Shown here piece after piece: positions 34,711 to 42,941 of a DNA stretch of 64,000 nt. Both the position numbers and the translations under genes were made by a program. The stretch is from Paenibacillus amylolyticus (lineage in GTDB: Bacteria > Bacillota > Bacilli > Paenibacillales > Paenibacillaceae): assembly GCF_003719335.1 (NCBI RefSeq), contig NZ_RIAS01000001.1, forward strand, positions 682,001 through 746,000, in the 5' to 3' direction. The notes under the pieces are model-generated. The model saw only the letters and a program-made list of their open reading frames with translations. It made no database searches and was not told where the DNA came from. Each line of letters opens with the position of its first letter. Positions within the stretch are counted from its first letter, which is position 1.

Positions 34711-36003
34711 TTATGACAACGCCAGCATCGCGTTCATATCTTCTTCTGCTGTCGTGATCAGTTTCAGGCCAAACATGTCCACGAGTACATCCAGTACACC
34801 TTCCGAAATAAATTCAGGCGGTTTAGGCCCAATCCGGATATCCTGGATGCCGAGGCTGAACAATCCAAGAAGAATGGCTACCGCCTTTTGCTCAAACCAT
34901 GACAGCACGATGCTTACAGGAAGCTCGTTCACCGTACAGCCAAAAGCATCGGCCAAAGCCATCGCAATTTTCACCGTTGAACCCGAGTTATTGCATTGTC
35001 CGAGGTCAATATACCGCGGAATGCCTGTGTCTCCTACGGTACCATAATCCACATCATTGAAACGGAACTTGCCGCAAGACGTGGTGAGTATAACTGTATC
35101 ATTCGGCAGGGACGTAGCGAGTTCACGGTAATAGTTGCCACCCTTACCTGGTGCGTCACAGCCTGCAATGACGAAGAAGCGACGGATATGTCCGTCTTTG
35201 ACGGCCTGGATAATCTCAGGTGCAAGCCCAATCACGGTCTCATGGTGATAACCTGTCGTTAATACTTGCTCGGATCTGATGTTCGCTACAGGCAGTGACA
35301 ACGCTCGCTCAATAAGAGGTGAGAAATTCTCTCCTTCAATCTTCGTTACTCCTTCGAGACCAGCGACTTCATAGGAGAAGAAACGATCCGCATACGTGCC
35401 TTTGATCGGCATAACACAGTTGGTTGTTGCCAGAATCGCACCCGGGAATTCCTCAAACAGTCTGCGTTGATCGTACCAGGCTTTACCGATATTGCCTTTA
35501 AGGTGAGCATATTTCTTTAAAGCCGGATAACCGTGCGCCGGTAACATTTCGGAATGCGTGTAGATGTTAATGCCTTTGCCTTCTGTCTGACGCAGCAATT
35601 CTTCGAGAGCATACAGATTGTGACCGGTCACAACGATACAATGACCTTCAATCTGGTTTTGACTCACCGTGATCGGCTGTGGTATACCAAATCGATCGGT
35701 ATGCGCACGATCTAGTACATCCATGATTCGAATGGCAGCATTTCCGACTTTCATCGCCATCTCTAAATGTTCCTGCTGATTAAAGTTTGAGTTCGTAAGC
35801 GTCATATATAAAGCTTCGTGTGTAATCCGATCCACCTCAGGATCGGTATAACCAAGCTGCCGTGCGTGTGTTGCGTAAGCCGCAATCCCTTTCAGTGCAA
35901 AGATCATCGTATCCTGCAAGCTGGCAATCGTTTCATTTTTACCACATACCCCAATTACTTTACATCCACCACTCGGCGTCTGTTCACATTGATAACAAAA
36001 CAT
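34711..36003 (-). CDS. hcp: Hybrid cluster protein (hydroxylamine reductase), short form
   Basis: Product of 430 residues from ATG 36003, 8 bases after GGAGG. The N-terminal motif CYQCEQTPSGGC-(5)-C (Cys3, 6, 14, 20) binds the cubane cluster. Hybrid-cluster ligands are seen in EGHCIVVTGHN, TTNCVMPIKG, IAGCDAPGKGG, TTSCGKFRF, GQCNNSG and VLSWFEQKAVAILLGLFSLGIQ. Hcp reduces nitric oxide or hydroxylamine and has S-nitrosylase activity; it acts in the cytoplasm under nitrosative or low-oxygen stress. At 430 residues it lacks the extra helical insertion of the 550-residue enterobacterial form. No hcr reductase gene is adjacent. A dyad at 36072 may be its control site. Confidence 0.95.
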   Translation of the reverse strand: MFCYQCEQTPSGGCKVIGVCGKNETIASLQDTMIFALKGIAAYATHARQLGYTDPEVDRITHEALYMTLTNSNFNQQEHLEMAMKVGNAAIRIMDVLDRAHTDRFGIPQPITVSQNQIEGHCIVVTGHNLYALEELLRQTEGKGINIYTHSEMLPAHGYPALKKYAHLKGNIGKAWYDQRRLFEEFPGAILATTNCVMPIKGTYADRFFSYEVAGLEGVTKIEGENFSPLIERALSLPVANIRSEQVLTTGYHHETVIGLAPEIIQAVKDGHIRRFFVIAGCDAPGKGGNYYRELATSLPNDTVILTTSCGKFRFNDVDYGTVGDTGIPRYIDLGQCNNSGSTVKIAMALADAFGCTVNELPVSIVLSWFEQKAVAILLGLFSLGIQDIRIGPKPPEFISEGVLDVLVDMFGLKLITTAEEDMNAMLALS

Positions 36004-36071
36004 ATGAATTCCCTCCAAACCAAATGAACTCTTTGTTATGAACTAGCGTAACAGAGCTGGAGGCACACAAT

Positions 36072-36087
36072 TGTGATATTACACACA
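36072..36087 (-). promoter_or_regulatory. Candidate Fnr/Rex-type operator upstream of hcp
   Basis: TGTGA-N6-ACACA differs by one base from the Bacillus Fnr consensus TGTGA-N6-TCACA and also resembles a Rex site. It lies 69 bases before the hcp start, a sensible location for redox control. Confidence 0.4.
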
Positions 36088-36542
36088 GTTTTACAAATCA
36101 ACACCCATATTATCCCTTTTCGAACTTATATCAGACTATCATCCGGGGTAACTTTGTGATCCTTCGGGGAAATCGTAGTATCCGTGATCTGGATAACTTT
36201 CTAAGGAGAGGCGATGTTGAATCCTTGATTTCCTCCAACCAGCGCTTGACAGCGGTACAGATTCGAAGAATCCAGCGGACGGGGCAATTGCCTCCTGGAT
36301 ATCGCCTGATTTAAAGAGTAACGGATGCTCCTGCTGTAAAATGAAAACTTTCATTCCAGTGATGCTATAATCTACGCATAAGTATCACTGGAATTATGAA
36401 TAATGACATAGGTAACGGACGCTGCCGAGTCCTATCGTCAAACTACATATCAAATGTTGAAAAAACAACATCCATAGGCGATTCTAGTTTTCGTCTGATC
36501 GGGTAATACACATATAAAATCACATGCCGAGGAGCTGGTCGA
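36088..36542. other. Intergenic region between hcp and the P-type ATPase
   Basis: About 450 bases. A leftward 71-codon frame at 36139-36354 lacks a ribosome binding site and family resemblance and is not called. The right part carries an inverted repeat around a TATAAT box (36353-36394), a likely promoter region for the rightward ATPase gene. Confidence 0.4.
36353..36394 (+). promoter_or_regulatory. 11-bp inverted repeat flanking a -10-like box
   Basis: ATTCCAGTGAT (36353-36363) and ATCACTGGAAT (36384-36394) are perfect inverted copies separated by 20 bases containing TATAAT. It may be a two-site operator controlling the ATPase promoter, about 150 bases upstream of the gene. Confidence 0.4.
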
Positions 36543-39194
36543 TTGCAACATTACAGGCGCAGTGCAGAAGAAGTATTGCAGGAGGTACAAAGTTCCGAAA
36601 GAGGTCTTTCCACATCCGAAGCAACGAAGAGATTAGAATCCGTAGGATATAACGAGTTAAAAGGAAAAGATGCAACACCGATCTGGAGACTGTTCCTTGA
36701 AAATTTTAAAGATCCGATGGTCATCGTGCTGCTCATCGCAGCCGCTGTGCAAGTTGTGCTTGGACATCTGATCGAATCCCTGATCATCTTTCTCGTCATT
36801 TTGCTTAACGCTGTCATTAGCGTGGTGCAGACCAAGAAGGCGGAAAGCTCGCTGGATGCCCTGCGGCAGATGTCTGCGCCCGAAGCCAAAGTAATCCGAG
36901 ATGGTCAGAAACAAACGCTTCCTGCGCGGGAACTCGTTCCCGGCGACATCGTATTGCTTGATGCCGGGGATTACGTGCCAGCAGACGGGCGCATTCTGGA
37001 ATCCGGCAGCCTCAAAATCAACGAAGGCATGCTGACTGGGGAATCCGAGGCTGCAGAGAAACATGCGGATGTGGTATCAGAAGAGGCTGGAATTGGGGAT
37101 CGGCGCAACATGACGTTCAGCGGCTCGCTGGTCGTATATGGTCGTGGCACGATTGTCATTACAGGTACGGCACTGAAAACCGAAATCGGGAAAATTGCCG
37201 AATTGATTGACAATGCAGAAGCCAAGGAAACACCGTTGCAGCGCAAGCTGGAATCGTTCAGCAAAAAGCTGGGCTTTTTCATCCTCGGCCTATCGATTCT
37301 AATTTTCGCCATTGAAGCGGGTCGGGTGTGGCTGACGGAGGGTACCGAAAATATCGGCCCATCGCTTATCAATGCGTTGATGTTTGCTGTAGCCGTTGCT
37401 GTAGCTGCCATCCCTGAAGCGCTCTCCTCTATCGTTACCATCGTACTGTCTCTCGGTACCAGCAAGATGGCCAAGCAACATGCGATTATTCGCAGATTGC
37501 CCGCGGTGGAAGCGTTGGGGTCGGCAAGCATTATTTGCACGGATAAAACCGGCACACTCACTCAGAATAAAATGACCGTTGTGGATTATTACATTCCTCA
37601 TGGTACAAAAGACGAGTTTCCCGATGACCCTGCCGAATGGTCGGAAGAAGAACGTCGTTTGTTACATATTGCCGTACTCTGCAATGATTCGAACATCAAT
37701 CAGGAGGGCAAGGAACTTGGTGATCCCACCGAAGTTGCACTCATTGCGTTCAGCAATAGCGTAAACAAGGATTACAACGAAATCCGTGATCAGTTCCCAC
37801 GGGAAGCCGAACTTCCGTTTGACTCGGATCGCAAGCTGATGAGCACGGTGCATACCTTTGAGGGGCAGACTGCTTTGTTAACCAAAGGCGGCCCGGATGT
37901 ATTATTCAGCCGATGCAGTCATGTATTTATTCACGGTGAGGCACAACCGCTGACCCCTGAAATTCGTGCTCAATTCGAAGAAAAAAATGAAGCCTTCTCC
38001 AAACGCGCTTTCCGGGTGCTAGCCTACGCTTACAAACGTTTTGATGACAAACAAGAGGTCACGCCTGATGACGAATCCGATCTTACATTAGTCGGTCTGA
38101 CCGCGATGATTGATCCACCGCGTGAAGCGGTTTATGGCTCCATTGAAGAGTCGAAAAAAGCAGGCATTCGCACCATCATGATTACGGGTGACCACAAAAC
38201 AACAGCTCAGGCCATAGGCATCGACATTGGGCTGGCAAATAAAGATGATCTCGCGATCACCGGTGCCGAGCTGGATAAGATGTCAGATGAAGAGCTGGAT
38301 GGGCAGCTGGAGCACATCTCTGTGTATGCACGGGTATCCCCAGAAAACAAAATTCGGATCGTGCGTGCGTGGCAGCGTAAAGGTAAAATTGCAGCCATGA
38401 CCGGAGATGGCGTCAACGACGCACCTGCACTGAAACAAGCCGATATTGGCGTAGCGATGGGCAGCGGAACGGACGTCGCCAAAGATGCGGCGGCGATGAT
38501 TCTGACTGATGATAATTTTGTATCCATCGTAAATGCGGTCAGTGTTGGACGGATGGTGTTTGATAATATTAAAAAGGCCATCGCCTATCTATTCGCCGGT
38601 AATCTCGGCGCCATTATCGCCATCCTCTTCGCACTGGTTGTCGGCTGGGTCAATCCATTCACAGCGCTCCAGTTGCTGTTTATCAACCTGGTTAACGACT
38701 CCTTGCCAGCCATTGCGCTCGGCACGGAAAAAGCCGAACCGGATGTGATGCGGCGCAAGCCGCGTGACATTAACGAAGGTATTTTTGCAGGCGGAACGCT
38801 GCAGGCTGTCATTACCCGCGGGTTGCTCATCGGCGTTGCCGTGATTTTGTCGCAGTATATCGGACTTGGTATCTCGGAAGAGATGAGTGTCGCGATGGCG
38901 TTTACTACACTTATTCTGGCGCGCAGTCTCCAAACCTTTGCTGCACGTTCCAACACCCAGACCATCTTCCAGGTGGGCTTCCTGACCAACAAGTTGGTGC
39001 TTGGTTCGATTGTGGTCTGCCTCTGCCTCTACGGCATAACACTGATTCCGGGTGTTCGCAGCATCTTTGCCATTCCTGACACTTTCGGCTGGGATGAGCT
39101 CCTGATCGCAGGTGGGCTTGCGCTCGGCGCGGTTATCCTGATGGATGTCATCAAATGGATTCGCAATCGCGGCAAACAAACCGCGACGGCTTAG
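36543..39194 (+). CDS. Calcium-transporting P-type ATPase, PMCA/SERCA type (P-IIA)
   Basis: The 883-residue product starts with TTG at 36543 behind GAGGAG. It has the complete P-II layout: N-terminal cation-ATPase domain, M1-M2, actuator loop with MLTGESEAAEK, M4 with AAIPEALSSIVTIVLSLG, phosphorylation site CTDKTGTLTQNKMT (Asp334), nucleotide-binding KGGPDVL, hinge MTGDGVNDAPALKQADIGVAMG, and M5-M10. M6 carries NLVNDSLPAIALG with the Asn/Asp calcium ligands of SERCA-like pumps. It exports Ca2+, or possibly Mn2+, using ATP. M4 has PEAL instead of PEGLP, as in several bacterial calcium pumps. Single gene with its own promoter region and a strong terminator at 39244. Confidence 0.93.
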   Translation: MQHYRRSAEEVLQEVQSSERGLSTSEATKRLESVGYNELKGKDATPIWRLFLENFKDPMVIVLLIAAAVQVVLGHLIESLIIFLVILLNAVISVVQTKKAESSLDALRQMSAPEAKVIRDGQKQTLPARELVPGDIVLLDAGDYVPADGRILESGSLKINEGMLTGESEAAEKHADVVSEEAGIGDRRNMTFSGSLVVYGRGTIVITGTALKTEIGKIAELIDNAEAKETPLQRKLESFSKKLGFFILGLSILIFAIEAGRVWLTEGTENIGPSLINALMFAVAVAVAAIPEALSSIVTIVLSLGTSKMAKQHAIIRRLPAVEALGSASIICTDKTGTLTQNKMTVVDYYIPHGTKDEFPDDPAEWSEEERRLLHIAVLCNDSNINQEGKELGDPTEVALIAFSNSVNKDYNEIRDQFPREAELPFDSDRKLMSTVHTFEGQTALLTKGGPDVLFSRCSHVFIHGEAQPLTPEIRAQFEEKNEAFSKRAFRVLAYAYKRFDDKQEVTPDDESDLTLVGLTAMIDPPREAVYGSIEESKKAGIRTIMITGDHKTTAQAIGIDIGLANKDDLAITGAELDKMSDEELDGQLEHISVYARVSPENKIRIVRAWQRKGKIAAMTGDGVNDAPALKQADIGVAMGSGTDVAKDAAAMILTDDNFVSIVNAVSVGRMVFDNIKKAIAYLFAGNLGAIIAILFALVVGWVNPFTALQLLFINLVNDSLPAIALGTEKAEPDVMRRKPRDINEGIFAGGTLQAVITRGLLIGVAVILSQYIGLGISEEMSVAMAFTTLILARSLQTFAARSNTQTIFQVGFLTNKLVLGSIVVCLCLYGITLIPGVRSIFAIPDTFGWDELLIAGGLALGAVILMDVIKWIRNRGKQTATA

Positions 39195-39243
39195 TTGATA
39201 CAAGATGTACCGATGGACATCTCCATGTGCACTATAGATTGAA

Positions 39244-39290
39244 TAAACAAACAGCGCCCCTTTTTGGAAGGGCGCCTGTTTGTTTATCGG
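39244..39290. terminator. Terminator after the calcium ATPase
   Basis: AAACAAACAG and GCGCC pair with GGCGC and CTGTTTGTTT around a T-rich loop. The stem is long and usable from both sides. Confidence 0.75.
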
Positions 39291-39371
39291 GTTTATTTTT
39301 CACACCATAGATAGATAGATTGATTTGCGATTCTTGCTTATTGCTTCTATTCCTGCACCTTGCTCCTCATT

Positions 39372-39752
39372 TTACTGCTTGATGCCAAAGGCAATCCATC
39401 GTCCATCGATATCTTCGATCACAAATTCTTTGTTATTATAATCAGAGTGATGGAAAGAACGAACAATCGTTACACCCGCATCGATCAACTCTTGTTCAAG
39501 CTCTTCCTGCTGTTTCGTAATGAAATAGGCATCATATCCGTAGCCGTATAACTCTCTGTTGGGGATCACTTTCTGTCCATTGCTTTGGGTTAAAATAATC
39601 TCGGTAGAATCACGGTACAGACACACATGCGGCTCTGCGACGTCCAAGTATTCAACGACACGAAATTTTAACTTTTCTTCATAAAATGCAGCCGTTCTCC
39701 TCATATCAAGGGTTGGGAACACACTGTGGGACTCTAATAATTTTGGCTTCAT
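39372..39752 (-). CDS. VOC (glyoxalase/bleomycin-resistance-like) family protein
   Basis: The 126-residue product has the paired beta-alpha-beta-beta-beta units of the vicinal oxygen chelate fold: ESHSVFPTLDMRRTAAFYEEKLKFRVVEY, HVCLYRDSTEIILTQS, YFITKQQEELEQELIDAGVTIVRSF and FVIEDIDGRWIAFGIKQ. Members include glyoxalase I, fosfomycin- and bleomycin-resistance proteins and many of unknown role. The metal-ligand pattern is not clear enough to choose. GAAGGAG precedes the ATG. Single leftward gene divergent from the TetA(L)-like exporter. Confidence 0.8.
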   Translation of the reverse strand: MKPKLLESHSVFPTLDMRRTAAFYEEKLKFRVVEYLDVAEPHVCLYRDSTEIILTQSNGQKVIPNRELYGYGYDAYFITKQQEELEQELIDAGVTIVRSFHHSDYNNKEFVIEDIDGRWIAFGIKQ

Positions 39753-39952
39753 AATAACTAATCTCCTTCATCCTCATCGTTCTTAAACCTGTTCACGCCT
39801 GAATATGTAATCACTCGAATAACTATGACACTATTGCCATATTAACATTAGGGGAGTAAAATAGAATATTGTTTTGTCTCCATCCTACGTAATGCTAATG
39901 CCAAGGTCTGTTCATATCATACGATAACTCTATACAAGACAGGAATGGTTAT

Positions 39953-41302
39953 GTGAAAGAAAAAATTGTAATGCCACTCTGGACGTGTTGCCTCTTCATC
40001 GTGGTAATGAACACGACCATGTTTAATGTTTCGTTGCCTGTCATTATCCGTGATCTTCAGATTACTTCTGACCTGGGCTCCTGGGTTATCTCCAGTTATT
40101 CCATCGGATATGCCCTGTCAACCGTAATCTACAGCCGCTTGTCTGACCGGATTCCGGTACGCAAGCTGGTCACGGTTGGGTTGCTGATTCTCGGTTGCTC
40201 GTCCGTGCTTGGTCTGTTCGCACACAACTTTGCTTTGTTGCTCACAACGCGCATTCTACAATCCGCTGGGGCTGGGGTTATGGCTGGCCTCGGTCTAGTC
40301 ATAGCAAGCCGTTACATTCCGGTTGAACGACGCGGAGCAGCCCTGGCACTCATCTCATCAGGCAGCGCAATGGCTTTCGGTCTTGGCCCCATTGTTGGCG
40401 GACTGATCAGTGAGTACATGGGCTGGAACGGATTGTTTGCGATTACGGTGCTTGTGCTGCTGGCCTTGCCGGTATTGCTCTATTTTTTACCACGGGAGAC
40501 CGTGAACAAAGAACAGCCTTTTGACCTTACAGGCGCACTGCTCACCATCATTAATGCAACCACCCTGCTGGTAGCCATTACACAGCGGTCATGGATATGG
40601 CTTGGCATCGGCATAGCCTCTCTGTTTGCTCATATTCTGTATATTCGCAGAGCAAGGTTGCCTTTTGTGAACCCACAGGTATTTCGAACACCAGACTTCA
40701 CCAGGCTTATTATCATTGGTTTCTGCGTACTCGTGGTTAATCTCGGAAATCTGTTCCTTATGCCGTTAGTGCTTGCGGATCTGTATCATCGTTCTGCCCT
40801 TGCCATCGGCTTGCTCATTGCCCCAGGAGCGATCATCTCGGCATTTTGTACCCGTTATGTCGGGCGCTGGATAGATCGGTATGGCAATATGCGGTTTATG
40901 CTGATTGGGCAGTGTATGCTGGCGGCAGTTCTGGTATTATTTATGCTTGGACTTGACCAGTCCGCCCTGATCATTACAGGCGGTTATGTGTTCTTCTCGC
41001 CAGCACTGTCAGCCTCCATGGCCTCCCTGAATAACGAAGCCTCACGTGTACTGCCGAGAAACCAGATTGGTTCTGGCATGGGCTTACTGCAACTGATCCA
41101 GTTCTTTGGCGGTTCGGTGTCTGTAGCCGTGTGCGGTTTGCTTCTGCACGCCATACCCGGCGTAACGGTACAAGAAGCTTATCACGTGGTCTATGGCTGC
41201 CTGCTGGTCGTATGTCTCATTTCGCTTGGACTGACGCTATGGCATAGTAAAGCTTCTTCACTTTCTAATCGTGATTTAACCTCTGTACCATCGGGTCGCT
41301 AA
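39953..41302 (+). CDS. MFS drug:H+ antiporter, DHA2/TetA(L)-like
   Basis: The 449-residue product is an integral membrane protein with many hydrophobic helices. The DHA2 signatures are present: MNTTMFNVSLPVIIRDLQ (TM1), SSYSIGYALSTVIYSRLSDRIPVRKL (motif A region), RILQSAGAGVMAGLGLVIASRYIPVERRG and SGSAMAFGLGPIVGGLISEYMGW (antiporter motif C). It reads most like TetA(L)/TetA(K) and related multidrug exporters of Bacilli. The start is taken as GTG 39953 with AGGA upstream; ATG 39971 is possible. No regulator gene is adjacent. Substrate unknown. Confidence 0.85.
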   Translation: MKEKIVMPLWTCCLFIVVMNTTMFNVSLPVIIRDLQITSDLGSWVISSYSIGYALSTVIYSRLSDRIPVRKLVTVGLLILGCSSVLGLFAHNFALLLTTRILQSAGAGVMAGLGLVIASRYIPVERRGAALALISSGSAMAFGLGPIVGGLISEYMGWNGLFAITVLVLLALPVLLYFLPRETVNKEQPFDLTGALLTIINATTLLVAITQRSWIWLGIGIASLFAHILYIRRARLPFVNPQVFRTPDFTRLIIIGFCVLVVNLGNLFLMPLVLADLYHRSALAIGLLIAPGAIISAFCTRYVGRWIDRYGNMRFMLIGQCMLAAVLVLFMLGLDQSALIITGGYVFFSPALSASMASLNNEASRVLPRNQIGSGMGLLQLIQFFGGSVSVAVCGLLLHAIPGVTVQEAYHVVYGCLLVVCLISLGLTLWHSKASSLSNRDLTSVPSGR

Positions 41303-41360
41303 TGAAGCGTGCTCCTATCGTCGAAGTGTCTGGCTAAAACTTATAAATTGAACTCATGTA

Positions 41361-41392
41361 AAAAAAGGCTCGCATCGTTTGCGAGCCTTTTT
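41361..41392. terminator. Terminator between convergent genes
   Basis: AAAGGCTCGCA pairs with TGCGAGCCTTT around a short loop, with A and T runs on the two sides. Confidence 0.85.
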
Positions 41393-41421
41393 GCTGAATT
41401 TTTGTTATCTCTAACAAAAAA

Positions 41422-41892
41422 CTATGCTTGCGATGGCCGCACTCGGAGAAGGGCCGCAAAGGACTGGAAATGGGCAGCAAGCGGCTCCACATTTTCCTCC
41501 ATCAACTGCTGTGCCTCTTCCATCGTCTCAGCTTCACTCTCCGCATCTTCGCGCACCATCGCCAGTTCATGTTCCATCACCAGTACAGAAGGCGTCTCTT
41601 CGCTCCCACGATAATCGAGCAAATAGTTGTTACCACTACTGATACTCCACGCAATCGGAATAATCCGCTGCGGATCAGGATTGACTTCATCCACCAATGT
41701 CGTATTATTCGCAATAAACTGATCATCCAATGCATGAAAACGTATCTCCCAATCTTCCGTCTCTGTACCCTGGATCAGATCAAAAGAAGCATCGCCGTGC
41801 AACTGAATAAAGTCCAGATAGTCCTGTGGAAAAACAATACCATAATGAGACTGAATACGCGTCACACTTGCACGATCATTCTGGTCACTCAT
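41422..41892 (-). CDS. SMI1/KNR4 (SUKH) family protein
   Basis: The 156-residue product shows the SUKH fold pattern: SVTRIQSHYGIVFPQDYLDFIQLHGDASF near the N-terminus, then IRFHALDDQFIANNT, RIIPIAWSISSGNNYLLDYRG and ETPSVLVMEHELA. SUKH proteins often act as immunity proteins against secreted toxins or as protein-interaction modules. The acidic helical tail (ESEAETMEEAQQLMEENVEP) is unusual. Leftward gene downstream of the DUF2625-like gene; the 82-base gap makes co-transcription likely. No toxin gene is visible in the window. Confidence 0.75.
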   Translation of the reverse strand: MSDQNDRASVTRIQSHYGIVFPQDYLDFIQLHGDASFDLIQGTETEDWEIRFHALDDQFIANNTTLVDEVNPDPQRIIPIAWSISSGNNYLLDYRGSEETPSVLVMEHELAMVREDAESEAETMEEAQQLMEENVEPLAAHFQSFAALLRVRPSQA

Positions 41893-41974
41893 TCCTGTTC
41901 GTCCTCTCTAAGCTTGATCAATTTTAAATGAACTCACCCAGCCAACTTCAACTCACCTGCGCTGCCAGTACCTT

Positions 41975-42634
41975 TCACTTCGCTTCGAGTGCTGCTTTCC
42001 AGGCTTCAGCAATATGAACTGGCGCTCTACTGCTTTTCTTTCCGCTACCTTCCTTCGTCCAGAGCGGAGGAAAATAAGCAAACACTTGGCCTTTTCCCAG
42101 TTGCACCATATCTTCCTGCCAGCCTTTCCAGCGAAACGTTTCGTAAAATAATTGCAGATCACCCTCAGCCAGCCAGGTCATAAACTCGGAGAACGAGAGC
42201 TCTGTCGATTCCCACTCCAAGGCATCCGGTGCAAAATAATAAATCTGTCCTGTCCCGCCATACTTGCCGGTATCCAGTGCAAAAAAACCACCAGCCACAT
42301 CATAGGCCACGACCATCATGCCCGGCAATGCCTCTACAGCAAGTTCAGCACTCAAGCCATTCCAGCTGGTCAAACTGCCATATACACTCTCACCGCCTGC
42401 GCCCAGCAGCGTAATCCATCCACGATCCACCACCATGCCCTCTGTCTCATAGGCGACAGCCCCCAGGTAAGAACGAGTGCTCACTTGGAGCTGGTGCAGC
42501 GTATTCTTGCCCATCTCCGGCTTTGCCGGAACATAGGTATATGTATTTCCACCCTGATCCATAAGCGCTTTAAGCTCCGGCCAGGCATGATTTTCCTGAT
42601 CGATTAATTCATCAGCAGACCGATTATTCATCAT
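41975..42634 (-). CDS. DUF2625 family protein
   Basis: Product of 219 residues from ATG 42634, 7 bases after AGAGGAG. The frame continues upstream to a TTG that has no ribosome binding site. Features matching the DUF2625 family are RSADELIDQENHAWPELKALM, TRSYLGAVAYETEGMVVDRGWITLLGAGG, VAYDVAGGFFALDTGKYG and IYYFAPDALEWESTELSFSEFMTWL. The last part resembles SUKH-like proteins in tone. The biochemical role is unknown. It heads a leftward unit with the SMI1/KNR4 gene and is divergent from a candidate small RNA. Confidence 0.8.
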   Translation of the reverse strand: MMNNRSADELIDQENHAWPELKALMDQGGNTYTYVPAKPEMGKNTLHQLQVSTRSYLGAVAYETEGMVVDRGWITLLGAGGESVYGSLTSWNGLSAELAVEALPGMMVVAYDVAGGFFALDTGKYGGTGQIYYFAPDALEWESTELSFSEFMTWLAEGDLQLFYETFRWKGWQEDMVQLGKGQVFAYFPPLWTKEGSGKKSSRAPVHIAEAWKAALEAK

Positions 42635-42680
42635 TCGACGACTCCTCTCCAATTCATGACTTTTCCAAGCATATCATGGC

Positions 42681-42708
42681 TTATTCTACCATTCAAATCT
42701 GATATAAT
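42681..42708 (+). promoter_or_regulatory. Promoter of the candidate small RNA
   Basis: TATAAT at 42703-42708 is a perfect -10 box. A weak -35 (TTATTC, 42681-42686) lies 16 bases upstream. It points rightwards into a structured RNA with no frame behind it. Confidence 0.5.
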
Positions 42709-42714
42709 TAGCTT

Positions 42715-42812
42715 TTACATTGTAATTAAAGGAGATTATCGCCTGCGAACAGGCTCTCCGGCCACTCCTACGGCTATCTGGCTCCGAGATAGACATTGTC
42801 TCCCTTTTTTAA
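42715..42812 (+). ncRNA. Candidate free-standing structured small RNA
   Basis: About 95 bases with an outer stem GGAGA/TCTCC (42731-42735 and 42799-42803) enclosing two hairpins: GCCTG-CGAA-CAGGC (42741-42754) and CTATCT-GGCTCCG-AGATAG (42774-42792). It ends in CTTTTTT. A TATAAT promoter lies just upstream. No open frame starts within it and no rightward gene follows, because the next gene reads leftwards towards it. This fits an independent sRNA or a short terminated riboswitch-like transcript. I do not recognise an Rfam family. Confidence 0.5.
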
Positions 42813-42878
42813 CCACCGTCTATACGCCGTGAACTTTCCTCTCCCCTTCCAGAACAAAGATGAATAGCAATAATAAAT

Positions 42879-42926
42879 AAACGGATCGACTAAGCAAAGA
42901 TTCTCTGCCTGCTGATCCGTTTTTAT
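42879..42926 (-). terminator. Terminator of the RsbQ/diguanylate cyclase operon
   Basis: AAACGGATC pairs with GATCCGTTT around a 26-base loop. Read leftwards the stem is followed by ATTTATTATT. It lies just beyond the stop of the PAS-GGDEF gene. Confidence 0.55.
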
Positions 42927-42941
42927 GATGCTTAACCCTTT

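Noticed and set aside
36139..36354. Leftward 71-codon frame between hcp and the calcium ATPase
   Set aside because: No ribosome binding site, and the start falls in an inverted repeat that looks regulatory.
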